From: Sulfurovum sp.
GTDB taxonomy: Bacteria; Campylobacterota; Campylobacteria; Campylobacterales; Sulfurovaceae
DNA length: 38,986 nucleotides
Reading direction: 5' to 3'
NCBI GenBank assembly: GCA_020721815.1
Contig: DYMA01000004.1
Location: 1-38,986, forward strand
In this document: in pieces, positions 1 through 7,483 of the stretch
Layout of the letters: each line of letters starts with the position of its first letter
Numbering within the stretch: the stretch's first letter is position 1
Position numbers and translations under genes: made by a program
The notes under the pieces: generated by a model
Database searches by the model: none
Told to the model about the DNA's origin: nothing
What the model saw: the letters and a program-made list of their open reading frames with translations, nothing else

Positions 1-624
1 GTTTTTAAGCCCTTTGTCAAACGCCCAATAGTGATTGTAGCTACCATCTCGCAAAAATCCATAGGTCTCTACCAAATCAGCCTTGTCTCCAGCAATAGCG
101 ATATACTCATCAAGGTCATTAATATCTGTCACCTCTACCATACATCCCACCTCCAAAGCATCTCTTTGAGAGTTTTTGCCTTTGGCATAGAGTATATCGT
201 AGAGAGCTTTAACTTCAGGCACGGCGTACTCACCTATGGGCATATTGCGTAACGTTTCCTCGGAGTAGTTGATGGTGTAATCTTCCAAATTGGTGATGTT
301 AATATCGTACGAAGCTACGAGTCTCTCCACCGCTTGAATGTGCGTGGTTTCGGAGTTTTGGATATTGGCAAGTTGGTAGGTAGGATAGAGAGTGTTTAGC
401 ACATGATAGACATCATACGCCAACTTCTCCTCATGCCACATATAAGCTAGAGCGTACTTTTGTGCTTGATTGAGTGCAACCGTTGTATCGCTTGTTTGGG
501 TGAGTTGAGTGAGTGCATTATCAAGCCCCGCTTGTTGGTTGCCACCGCCACCGTTGCCATTACCTCCACCGCCACAACTTGCAAGAAGCAGTGCCAGGGA
601 TGCGATAGTTAATAGTTTTTTCAT
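1..624 (-). CDS. DUF2202 ferritin-like lipoprotein, 3' end outside window
   Basis: The frame runs from ATG at 624 off the left edge, giving 208 residues. A lipoprotein signal peptide ends in LLASC (Cys17), followed by a Gly/Asn-rich spacer to about residue 32. The DUF2202 pattern follows: YMWHEEKLAYDVY (61-73), then SETTHIQAVERL (91-102), whose Glu/His spacing is that of a ferritin-like helical bundle. GCMVEVTDI (160-168) and RDGSYNHYWAF (192-202) are also family-typical. A good ribosome binding site (gaggaa) lies just upstream. DUF2202 proteins have no settled function; a di-iron or metal-binding role in the envelope is inferred from the fold. The gene stands alone next to repeats, with no operon partner visible. 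Confidence 0.85.
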   Translation of the reverse strand, partial: MKKLLTIASLALLLASCGGGGNGNGGGGNQQAGLDNALTQLTQTSDTTVALNQAQKYALAYMWHEEKLAYDVYHVLNTLYPTYQLANIQNSETTHIQAVERLVASYDINITNLEDYTINYSEETLRNMPIGEYAVPEVKALYDILYAKGKNSQRDALEVGCMVEVTDINDLDEYIAIAGDKADLVETYGFLRDGSYNHYWAFDKGLKN

Positions 625-721
625 CTTTTTTCCTCGTTGTAGTAAGTATCAATAGTGCAATCTTACCCCTTTAGTATGAAAAAATTGTGAAATTTTCCCA
701 TAAGTCATTTGATATTTTATC

Positions 722-946
722 GGAAGTGGGACTTTAGTCCCACAAAAGCCAAGATTTGGTTATCGTTACCATCAAAGCCCTCACTTCACGACATATTCAA
801 TTTATCGTTCGTGCTGAGCTTGTCGAAGTACATCAAATCCAAGACCCTTCGACCCTTCGACAAGCTCAGGGTGAACGGATACGATATTTTTTACTCTGTC
901 GTGGAGCAAGATCAAAGCCAATAGGTGGGACTGAAGTCCCACTTCC
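722..946. repeat. REPIN-like element with palindromic ends
   Basis: The two ends, 722-743 and 925-946, are inverted copies of one another with one mismatch in 22 bases. Each end is itself a hairpin (gtgggact / agtcccac). This is the architecture of two inverted REP sequences, as mobilised by RAYT (REP-associated tyrosine) transposases. It fills most of the 399-base gap between the DUF2202 gene and the toxin-antitoxin pair. Short reading frames inside it look spurious. Confidence 0.7.
806..877. repeat. Large imperfect inverted repeat (gagcttgtcgaag family)
   Basis: Arms 806-828 and 855-877 are inverted copies matching at 20 of 23 positions, with a 26-base loop containing a small tandem cccttcgac repeat. 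The core gagcttgtcgaag/cttcgacaagctc is a motif I recall as a frequent intergenic repeat in many bacterial genomes. It is nested inside the REPIN-like element. Confidence 0.65.
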
Positions 947-961
947 AAAATACCATTCCAT

Positions 962-1007
962 TTGGAGTATTAAACACTATTTATGTATAATCATTCATAC
1001 GATTATA
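962..1007 (+). promoter_or_regulatory. Promoter and overlapping palindromic operator of the toxin-antitoxin pair
   Basis: A sigma70-like promoter has ttggag (962-967), an 18-base spacer and tataat (986-991). A perfect 7-base inverted repeat, tataatc (986-992) and gattata (1001-1007) with an 8-base spacer, overlaps the -10. That is where an autorepressing antitoxin would bind. Confidence 0.5.
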
Positions 1008-1023
1008 TGAACAAGGGTTAATT

Positions 1024-1251
1024 ATGCACAAAATAAGAAGTACATTTACTCTATCGGATTTTATTATGGAGGAGTTAAATAGCGTCTCCCAAGAACTCAA
1101 TGAGAAAAAATCTCATATTGTAGAAAAAGCATTGAGTATCTATTTTGATGCACTGGATGAAAAACTCTCCGATCAAAGACTCAAAAATCTTGAAGCTAAA
1201 AAAGAGAAGCTTATCCCTGCAAGTGAAGTTTTTAAAGAGTTAGGTTTGTAG
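1024..1251 (+). CDS. Antitoxin, ribbon-helix-helix/RelB-like
   Basis: A 75-residue protein directly upstream of a RelE-type toxin, separated by 3 bases, which is the classic type II toxin-antitoxin order. The N-terminal stretch (residues 4-12, RSTFTLSDF) looks like the beta-strand of a ribbon-helix-helix DNA-binding dimer. The next helix (ELNEKKSHIVEKALSIYF, 25-42) has the pattern 'K-S-x-I-V-E-K-A-L' seen in RHH antitoxins. The charged C-terminal part (DEKLSDQRLKNLEAKKEK) would wrap the toxin. Its likely roles are to neutralise the toxin and repress its own promoter at the palindrome over the -10 box. The assignment rests on size, order and motif, not on a named subfamily. Confidence 0.8.
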   Translation: MHKIRSTFTLSDFIMEELNSVSQELNEKKSHIVEKALSIYFDALDEKLSDQRLKNLEAKKEKLIPASEVFKELGL

Positions 1252-1254
1252 TGT

Positions 1255-1515
1255 ATGTATGAACTTCACTTTTTAAGTAGTGCCAAAAAAGAGTTTGCCA
1301 AACTTGATAGTGTAGCTCAAAAAATCATCAAAGAAAAACTTCTCTTGCTTGTCACAAATCCAGATGTTTTAAAAAACAACATCAAACCGCTCAAAGGGGA
1401 ATACAAAGGGAAATTCAGGCTTCGTATCAATCAATACCGAGTTGTTTTTCAAGTCAAAGAGGAAGAGCTTATTATTATCGTTGTCCGTGTTGGACATAGA
1501 AAAGAGGTCTATTGA
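1255..1515 (+). CDS. RelE/ParE-family toxin
   Basis: An 86-residue protein of the usual RelE/ParE size. It shows the family's central pattern GKFRLRINQYRVVFQV (about 50-65) and the C-terminal VRVGHRKEVY ending. The Arg/His/Tyr residues there resemble the mRNA-cleaving surface of RelE/YafQ-type toxins more than the gyrase-targeting ParE branch, but this cannot be decided by eye. Start is ATG 1255, three bases after the antitoxin stop; the two are probably translationally coupled. Its last 66 bases (1457-1522, including the stop and 7 bases beyond) are repeated at 2892-2957 with one mismatch. Confidence 0.85.
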   Translation: MYELHFLSSAKKEFAKLDSVAQKIIKEKLLLLVTNPDVLKNNIKPLKGEYKGKFRLRINQYRVVFQVKEEELIIIVVRVGHRKEVY

Positions 1516-1578
1516 GATGCGAGTAGATTTACGAGTGTGGTCTATTGGTTTATTTGTATGGAAATGAAAAAAGATTTA

Positions 1579-2772
1579 TCAATACAAAAACCCAAAAAGC
1601 CATAAAGGGATTTTATTGCCGTTTCCTACCTCTGTATCATCCGATACCACAAAACTATTTGCAATATCTTTGATCTGAGCAAAACTTTTATTTTTTCCAC
1701 CCACTTCGACAATATATTTTTTTTCCACCACAAAATCACCTTGTTTGGAGATATGAAGTTTGTATTTATGGCTTACTTGATTTGCAAAAAATGTCTCTCT
1801 TACTGTTCCTATTTCACAACTACTGCAATAAGCAAAAAGTAGGTTTGTATTATTGAGATATATTTTGGCTGCTTTTTGTACTTTTTTGAGACCGTCTATA
1901 TTTTCATCCACCAAAAGCAACATCTGCCCATTGGCAAGGTAGGATAGATAATCATACAGTTTTACTCTACTTATCTCTGCTAGGGTTGCTATTTTTGAGT
2001 AATTTACCTCAAATGGTTTGCTTTCACATATTACCTCAAGAAGTTTTTTAAGTTTGTAGGTATATTTTTGCTCTACTAGTCCTAGTGAAGTCAAATCCAC
2101 ATCAATCGTAAGGTTGATAGTATTGAGTAAGTTTTGATAATAGGATGTTTGCTTGTCAAAATAAAACGGGTAATATCCCACCTCAATATACTCTTTGAAC
2201 TCTTTTAAAATATTAATTTCTTGCAATGGCAGGTTGTTTGCAATCTCTCTATGATTTGAAAAAATATCTTCTATTTCAAAGGATTGGAGTGTGAGGCGAT
2301 GTTTAAACTTCAAATACTCTCTAAATGAAAAACCAGCAAGATTATAAAGCGTCACTCTTCTACTTAAGTCACTTTTGGCATTCAAAATTGAGGTAGCACT
2401 ACTGCTTGTAAAGATTACTTTTATATCAAACAAATCATAAATTGTTTTAAGATAAGAGGCAAACTCTTCGTATCGGTGTACTTCATCTAGGAGTAAATAT
2501 TCTCCACCACTATCTACAAACTCTTCTACTATATCTATCAAATCTGCACCGCTTAAAAACGGATAATCAAGGGATATATAGAGTGCATTTTTGTTGTTTG
2601 ATTCAAGTTCTTTTAGGTGCTGAAAAAGTGTAGTGGTTTTGCCAACTCCACGAGAACCAAATAGAGCTATCATTTTATCATTGAAATCTATTGTGTCGTA
2701 GATGTATCTTTTGTACTCTATTTTAAAAGATTTTTTTAACCGTTCTTGGTATTTTTTGATATTTTCAAGCAT
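1579..2772 (-). CDS. AAA_14/DUF4143-type ATPase
   Basis: A 397-residue P-loop ATPase. Walker A is GSRGVGKTT (39-47), Walker B is YLLLDEVH (92-99), and FTSSSA (about 120-125) is at the sensor-1 position. The C-terminal half contains a winged-helix-like stretch (ICESKPFEVNYSKIATLAEISRVKLYDYLSYL) and a nuclease-fold-like end typical of DUF4143. Members of this family are common in accessory DNA of archaea and bacteria and have no agreed function. The gene is a single cistron preceded by two identical-arm palindromes, so it is probably tightly repressed. It is bracketed by duplicated toxin 3' ends, which points to insertion or a collapsed tandem array. Confidence 0.8.
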   Translation of the reverse strand: MLENIKKYQERLKKSFKIEYKRYIYDTIDFNDKMIALFGSRGVGKTTTLFQHLKELESNNKNALYISLDYPFLSGADLIDIVEEFVDSGGEYLLLDEVHRYEEFASYLKTIYDLFDIKVIFTSSSATSILNAKSDLSRRVTLYNLAGFSFREYLKFKHRLTLQSFEIEDIFSNHREIANNLPLQEINILKEFKEYIEVGYYPFYFDKQTSYYQNLLNTINLTIDVDLTSLGLVEQKYTYKLKKLLEVICESKPFEVNYSKIATLAEISRVKLYDYLSYLANGQMLLLVDENIDGLKKVQKAAKIYLNNTNLLFAYCSSCEIGTVRETFFANQVSHKYKLHISKQGDFVVEKKYIVEVGGKNKSFAQIKDIANSFVVSDDTEVGNGNKIPLWLFGFLY

Positions 2773-2783
2773 TATACAATCCT

Positions 2784-2853
2784 TTGTAAATGGTTATAGA
2801 CATTTACAATATTAGCTTTATTTTACTTTGTAAATGGCTATAAACATTTACAA
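2784..2853 (-). promoter_or_regulatory. Two palindromic operators upstream of the ATPase gene
   Basis: Two 26-base sites, 2784-2809 and 2828-2853, each have 9-base arms ttgtaaatg / catttacaa around an 8-base spacer. The arms are perfect in both copies while the spacers differ at two positions. Centres are 44 bp apart, about four helical turns. The proximal site ends 12 bases before the ATPase ATG (2770-2772). This is strong evidence for a dimeric repressor binding cooperatively; the regulator is unknown. Confidence 0.7.
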
Positions 2854-2884
2854 TTAAATCGATAAAATGAGCAAAACAACCAAC

Positions 2885-2950
2885 AAAGAGGAAGAGGAAG
2901 AGCTTATTATTATCGTTGTCCGTGTTGGGCATAGAAAAGAGGTCTATTGA
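2885..2950 (+). pseudogene. Remnant of a second RelE-type toxin gene (C-terminus only)
   Basis: This stretch encodes the last 20 or so residues of the toxin, ending ELIIIVVRVGHRKEVY and a TGA stop. It matches 1457-1515 with one base change and carries an additional 6-base gaagag duplication near its left edge. The match continues 7 bases past the stop (to 2957). No start, no antitoxin and no upstream part are present, so it is a fragment. Confidence 0.75.
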
Positions 2951-2970
2951 GATGCGATTGTAGGGTAAAT

Positions 2971-4227
2971 CTAAACCGCCATAATGCAGTTTCTCCCCGA
3001 TGCTTTGGCTTGATAGAGGGCTTCGTCGGCTCGGTTGATGATTTGTTCATAGCTGTTATCTTCCTCTTTGAGGTAGCTAATGCCTACGCTACAGGTAATT
3101 TTTAGATTATAACTAAAACATTTTTCTTCGATAGCCTTGCGTAACTTTTCGACACTTAGCAGTGCTTTGTGTTTGTCGGTATGACTCAAAAAAAGAATAA
3201 ACTCCTCACCGCCCCATCTTGCAAATTGGTCGCTTTTGCGGATATTGTGGAGTATCTCTTGGGCAAACTCTTGCAACACCTTATCGCCCACATTGTGTCC
3301 GTAGCCGTCATTGACACGTTTAAAAAAATCAATGTCAAACATCGCAATGGAGAGAGGATGATGATAACGTTTGGCTGATTCGTAAACCACCTCCAATAGC
3401 GTGAGAAACTTCATGCGATTATTGACTTGCGTCAAAAAATCCACCGTTGCCATCTCCTCCATCAAGCGATGCCGCTCTTCAAGTTGCGAAATATCACTAA
3501 GCGATAAGATAATCTCATCCTCTAGGGGCAAATAGGTACTGTACATCTGAAAGGTTCGTGCCTTGCCTTGAAGGTCGTGGATTTGCACCTTTTCATTGAG
3601 ATTGTTGTATTTGCTTCGACGCATCAACGTTTGCATATTGGTTTTTTCGTGAGTCACAATCTCTGCACCAAAGAGCAGTTCATGGCAATCTTGGAGCATC
3701 TCTACGCTATCGATATTGAAAAACTCCAAAAAGCTCTTATTGCAAAAGCGAATCTTTTGATTTTTAAATACCGCAATCATGTTGCTTTGGAAATCAATAA
3801 CGTGCTGAACCAATCTGTTTTTCTCATCAAGGAGTTGTTTGTAGTAGAGATTTTTGGCGATGGTAGCAAGTTGCGAGAGCAAGAGTTTCATATTGAGGGG
3901 TTTGCGGTGGTAGTGGGTGATATTAAGCTCAATAGCCTCAAGCATAAAGTGTTCATGCACATAAGCCGTAGAGATAATAATAGGAATATCGCCATTAGAA
4001 GCCCGTATCAGCTTTGCCATCTCCAAACCATTGAGACGAGGCATGGTAATATCGGTAATGATAACATCAATGGCTTTAGTCCCAAACGCCTCATACCCCT
4101 CTTGTCCGTCTCGTGCCAAATAGACATAGGTACACTTTTTTTGCAAAAACTCCTGCAACGCCAAACCAATTTGCTCATCATCTTCAACAATTAAAATAGT
4201 TAGCCGCTTTAGTAGATTATCCTTCAC
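2971..4227 (-). CDS. Response regulator with PAS-like and GGDEF domains (diguanylate cyclase)
   Basis: 418 residues. The N-terminal receiver domain has the acidic pocket E15-D16-D17, phosphoacceptor D59 (VIITDITMP) and K at HYHRKPLN. A middle domain (about 145-245) resembles PAS (MIAVFKNQKIRFCNKSFLEFF). The C-terminal diguanylate cyclase has an intact GGEEF active site (339-343) and the RxxD inhibitory site (RKSD, 330-333), so it should make c-di-GMP under product inhibition. The start is GTG at 4227, overlapping the end of the preceding kinase frame by 11 bases, so the two are translationally coupled. The kinase should phosphorylate D59. Overall this is a phosphorelay that ends in c-di-GMP synthesis. 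Confidence 0.9.
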   Translation of the reverse strand: MKDNLLKRLTILIVEDDEQIGLALQEFLQKKCTYVYLARDGQEGYEAFGTKAIDVIITDITMPRLNGLEMAKLIRASNGDIPIIISTAYVHEHFMLEAIELNITHYHRKPLNMKLLLSQLATIAKNLYYKQLLDEKNRLVQHVIDFQSNMIAVFKNQKIRFCNKSFLEFFNIDSVEMLQDCHELLFGAEIVTHEKTNMQTLMRRSKYNNLNEKVQIHDLQGKARTFQMYSTYLPLEDEIILSLSDISQLEERHRLMEEMATVDFLTQVNNRMKFLTLLEVVYESAKRYHHPLSIAMFDIDFFKRVNDGYGHNVGDKVLQEFAQEILHNIRKSDQFARWGGEEFILFLSHTDKHKALLSVEKLRKAIEEKCFSYNLKITCSVGISYLKEEDNSYEQIINRADEALYQAKASGRNCIMAV

Positions 4228-4906
4228 CCATCAAACCTTGCCTATTTTTTTGCAATAGTATCGTAAAAAGTGCTCCGTTGTTGCGGTTTTCGACACTTAA
4301 TCGACCGTTCATATTGCGTTCTATGATACTTTTGGACATATATAAGCCCAATCCTGTGCCTTGTTTTTGAAACTTTGTCGTAAAGTAGGGTTCAAATATT
4401 TTTGAGCGTATGGTATCGGGTACACCCCCTGCGTTGTCTTGGACTTCGATGGTGACACACTCTTCGTTCTCCGTAAGATAGATATCAATCACACCTTTGA
4501 GCTTTTGGGCATTGATTGCATCTTGGGCGTTTTTGATGAGATTGATAATGACTTGCTTAAACTCATTGGGGTAGCCCAAAAACTCTATGGTTTGGCTCTC
4601 GTGGTGGATGGTGAGCTTAATGGCTTGTTGGTTGAGTTGAGATTGTATCATATTGACCACATCGTAGATGCTTTGGACGACATCAAAAAGCTCTTTTTGT
4701 TTGGAGGGCTTAAAGAAGTTTCTAAAATCATCAATGGTTTTGGACATATAGCGTATCGTATCATCAACACTTTTGTTGTATTCAAGCAAAAGCGACTCAT
4801 CAAGCTCATCGTTTTCGTAGCTCAAAATCAACAAATCTTTTTTGAGCGAAAGCAAATTGAGCGGTTGCCTCCACTGATGGGCGATAGAGCTTATCATCTC
4901 TCCCAT
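4217..4906 (-). CDS. Histidine kinase core, C-terminal piece of the broken CheB-CheR-kinase gene
   Basis: 229 residues beginning at an internal ATG inside the conserved kinase entry sequence (AAMGEMISSIAHQWRQPL). Phosphoacceptor is H10 of this piece. The ATP-binding boxes are present: NLIKNAQDAI (N), DNAGGVPD (G1) and GTGLGLYMSKSII (G2). The frame is open upstream to the TAA at 5000-5002, supplying the missing coiled coil. No clear Shine-Dalgarno precedes the internal ATG, so separate translation is uncertain. If made alone, it would be a soluble kinase without its sensory part. It overlaps the downstream GGDEF response regulator gene, its likely phosphotransfer partner. Confidence 0.8.
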   Translation of the reverse strand: MGEMISSIAHQWRQPLNLLSLKKDLLILSYENDELDESLLLEYNKSVDDTIRYMSKTIDDFRNFFKPSKQKELFDVVQSIYDVVNMIQSQLNQQAIKLTIHHESQTIEFLGYPNEFKQVIINLIKNAQDAINAQKLKGVIDIYLTENEECVTIEVQDNAGGVPDTIRSKIFEPYFTTKFQKQGTGLGLYMSKSIIERNMNGRLSVENRNNGALFTILLQKNRQGLMGEG

Positions 4907-4999
4907 GGCGGCGAGTTTGGATTGTTGGATGAGGAGTTGTTCTTGTTGTCTTAGCTCTTCAACCTTCTCTTTGACTTTGTTGGAGAGATTGAGATTGAG

Positions 5000-7483
5000 T
5001 TAGTTGAGGTTGTCTCGCAGCTGTTTGTTTTCGGTCATATCTTTGGCACTGACGATGATACGTTTTTTGTCGGGCATCAACGAAAGCGTCATATTGATAG
5101 TCACCACCGTACCATCTTTGGCAAAGCAGGATTTTTCAAAGTTTTTCACAAACCCTTTTCGCACCACCTTGGCAATCACCACTTTGGCTCGTTCATAATC
5201 TTGCGGGATACTTAGCTCAATGCACGAGGTTTGGAGCAGCTCCTTGCGAGAGTAGCCCGTAACCTCCATATAGGCATCGTTAAAATCCAAAAACCTAGAC
5301 TCCAAATCAAGGATAGCTACAGGGTCTTTGGAGATTTTGAAGATGGTTCCAAACTCCTCTTTTTGTTTGGCGATACTCTCTTTGAGCTTGGCCTCTTTGG
5401 TAATATCTTGCACAATACCTCGTGAGTAGATTGGTTTGCCCTCTTCATCGTAAAAAGTATTCCCTTTTTCACGCACGTATTTGATCTTTTTACTGGGCAA
5501 CACCATGCGATGCTCTACCTCATAGGGGGTTTTGTTTTCAAGCGATTGCTTATAGACACTATCGACAAGCTCTCTATCATCGGGATGAATGAGGCTCAAA
5601 AAAAACTCATAGGAGGGTTTGAAGTGTTCTTTGTCGAGTTCAAACAAAACAAAAATCTCATCCGACCATCGTAGCTCATCGTGGACAATATCGAGTGACC
5701 AACTCCCCATAAGTGCCATCTTTTGGGCTTCATCGAGTTCAAAATTGGAGTTTTTTATCTCCTCTATCTTCTCATTTACGAGTCGTTCAAGCTCATATTT
5801 GTAGCCATTAAGCTCCTCTTCTCTTTTGTAAATCTCTGTTTTGTCTTGACAAATAATCGAAGCACCGCTAATTCTATCGTGTTCGTTGTAAAAAGGCTCG
5901 ATTTTGCAAAAGTATCGCACTCCTTGTTCATCGAGTTCAAAGCGTTTGCTCTCCCCTTTGGCAATGACATACTCCAAATGTTTACGCAGTTGAGGGAGAT
6001 TGACTTTGCACTCTATAGAGGTAATCAAATTGCCAATATCCCCATCACGCAACGCAAAGATATGTTTCATAAAAGGCGTATAACGACGAATACGCAACGC
6101 CTCATCGACAAACATCACGCCGTACTCAATACTCCTAAAAGCGTTGATAAGGTCATCGTTGATAAGCCTTAAATCATGGGTTTTAAGCTCCAATTCATCG
6201 TTTACCGTAGAGAGTTCTTCGTTGGAAGATTGCAACTCCTCGTTGGTGGTTTCAAGCTCCTCGATAGTCGTTTGCAAACGCTCTTTTACCACCATCAATT
6301 CATGCTCCAAAGCCTCCCTATCCTCATTGTTAAGCAAGGTATTGGAAGAGGGAGTATAGCTATTATCGTTTTGAACCTCCGAAAACATAATAAGCAACGC
6401 CTCATAGAAGTAGTCGCTGCTGGGCATGGGTAATACGGTAATGTAGTATTTTTGGTTGGGTTGGGTTGATGAGCTTATTTTGTGGGTTATGGCTTGTTGT
6501 TCTCGTCGGCTTTTGTAAATCGCAGCTCTAAGGTCGATACGAATCTCTTCGGTAGCAAAGGCTAAAATATCGTTGGTCATTTTGCCCAGTGGAATATCAA
6601 AATAGTGCTTAATCTCTCCATGCGTATAGATAATGGCGTTGTCTTTGTCGATAATCAAATAGTTTTTGGCAAAAAAACGGGTAATACTTACCGAAATAGC
6701 ATCAAGCATAATTTGCTCTTTGTCCAAAACGGGTTTGAGTTTGGGCTCGATGACTTTGACGCTTGAGGGGTAACGCTTGGGATAGTATTGCAAGAAGTCC
6801 AAATTGGGAGCTGAGAGCGTCTCTTTGCGTTGAAAAATTTTCCACTTGCTATCGATGGTGCTAAAGATGCTGGTTAATCCACTCGTGCTTTCGCTCTTGC
6901 CCAAAAAGAGATACCCTTTGGGACGCAATGCGTGATGAAAGACGGCAAAGAGGCGTTTTTGGAGCGTGGAGTTGAAGTAGATAAGCAAATTACGGCACGA
7001 GAGCATATCGAGATTGATAAAGGGAGGGTCTTTGATAAGGTCGTGTTGCGAAAAGACTACCATATCACGAATATTTTTGGAGATTTCGTAGTAGTCATCT
7101 TTGGCGATAAGGTAGTTATCGACAAGTGCGTGGGGAATATGAAACACCTCTTCTTTGAAGTATTTTGCCGACCGTGCTTGGGTAATCGCCTCTTTGGATA
7201 TATCCGTAGCAAATATTTGTACTTTGATGATAGAGATTTTTTCTTGTTTGAGCAACTCTTGATGCAACAACATGGCGATAGAAAAAACCTCCTCACCCGT
7301 AGCACACCCTGGAATCCAAATGCGAATACTCTCTCCGCCATGCTTTGAGGTGACAATATCGGCAACCACACTTTTGAGCGACTCAAACGCCTCTTCATCT
7401 CTAAAAAAAAGAGGTGACAATGACAAGCAAATCTTTGTAGAGAAGCTTGGACTCTTTGTTGGAGTTTTTGAGATACTCCACAT
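5000..7483 (-). CDS. CheR methyltransferase with PAS domains, middle piece of the broken gene
   Basis: The open frame gives 827 residues, but the first 25 or so (from ATG 7483) are an out-of-frame reading of the upstream CheR sequence. Homology begins near FFRDEEAFESL (base about 7408). CheR shows the SAM-binding IWIPGCATGEEVFSIA, FATDISKEAI, and NLDMLSCRNLLIYF motifs. A long coiled coil of repeated EELxxxNEELxSSNEEL type follows, as in known CheB-CheR fusions. After it come three PAS-like segments (VMFVDEALRIRRYTPF; MGSWSLDIVHDELRWSDEIF; DPVAILDLESRFLDFNDAYM). It ends at TAA 5000-5002 just after a PAS domain (KDMTENKQLRDNLN), where the kinase should start. One C-to-T change (CAA to TAA) would explain the stop. 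Confidence 0.75.
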   Translation of the reverse strand: MWSISKTPTKSPSFSTKICLSLSPLFFRDEEAFESLKSVVADIVTSKHGGESIRIWIPGCATGEEVFSIAMLLHQELLKQEKISIIKVQIFATDISKEAITQARSAKYFKEEVFHIPHALVDNYLIAKDDYYEISKNIRDMVVFSQHDLIKDPPFINLDMLSCRNLLIYFNSTLQKRLFAVFHHALRPKGYLFLGKSESTSGLTSIFSTIDSKWKIFQRKETLSAPNLDFLQYYPKRYPSSVKVIEPKLKPVLDKEQIMLDAISVSITRFFAKNYLIIDKDNAIIYTHGEIKHYFDIPLGKMTNDILAFATEEIRIDLRAAIYKSRREQQAITHKISSSTQPNQKYYITVLPMPSSDYFYEALLIMFSEVQNDNSYTPSSNTLLNNEDREALEHELMVVKERLQTTIEELETTNEELQSSNEELSTVNDELELKTHDLRLINDDLINAFRSIEYGVMFVDEALRIRRYTPFMKHIFALRDGDIGNLITSIECKVNLPQLRKHLEYVIAKGESKRFELDEQGVRYFCKIEPFYNEHDRISGASIICQDKTEIYKREEELNGYKYELERLVNEKIEEIKNSNFELDEAQKMALMGSWSLDIVHDELRWSDEIFVLFELDKEHFKPSYEFFLSLIHPDDRELVDSVYKQSLENKTPYEVEHRMVLPSKKIKYVREKGNTFYDEEGKPIYSRGIVQDITKEAKLKESIAKQKEEFGTIFKISKDPVAILDLESRFLDFNDAYMEVTGYSRKELLQTSCIELSIPQDYERAKVVIAKVVRKGFVKNFEKSCFAKDGTVVTINMTLSLMPDKKRIIVSAKDMTENKQLRDNLN

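Noticed and set aside
709-1010. Two overlapping reading frames of 71 and 84 codons before the toxin-antitoxin pair
   Set aside because: They lie almost wholly inside inverted repeats, have no ribosome binding site and resemble no protein.
5776-6433. Opposite-strand open frames over the CheR coiled coil
   Set aside because: They mirror the repetitive EEL/NEEL coding sequence and have no ribosome binding sites or family features.
7408-7483. ATG at 7483 as a genuine start of the CheR protein
   Set aside because: The first 25 residues are an out-of-frame reading of the CheR N-terminal domain that is correctly encoded in the frame of the upstream piece; family similarity begins only at the T8 tract.
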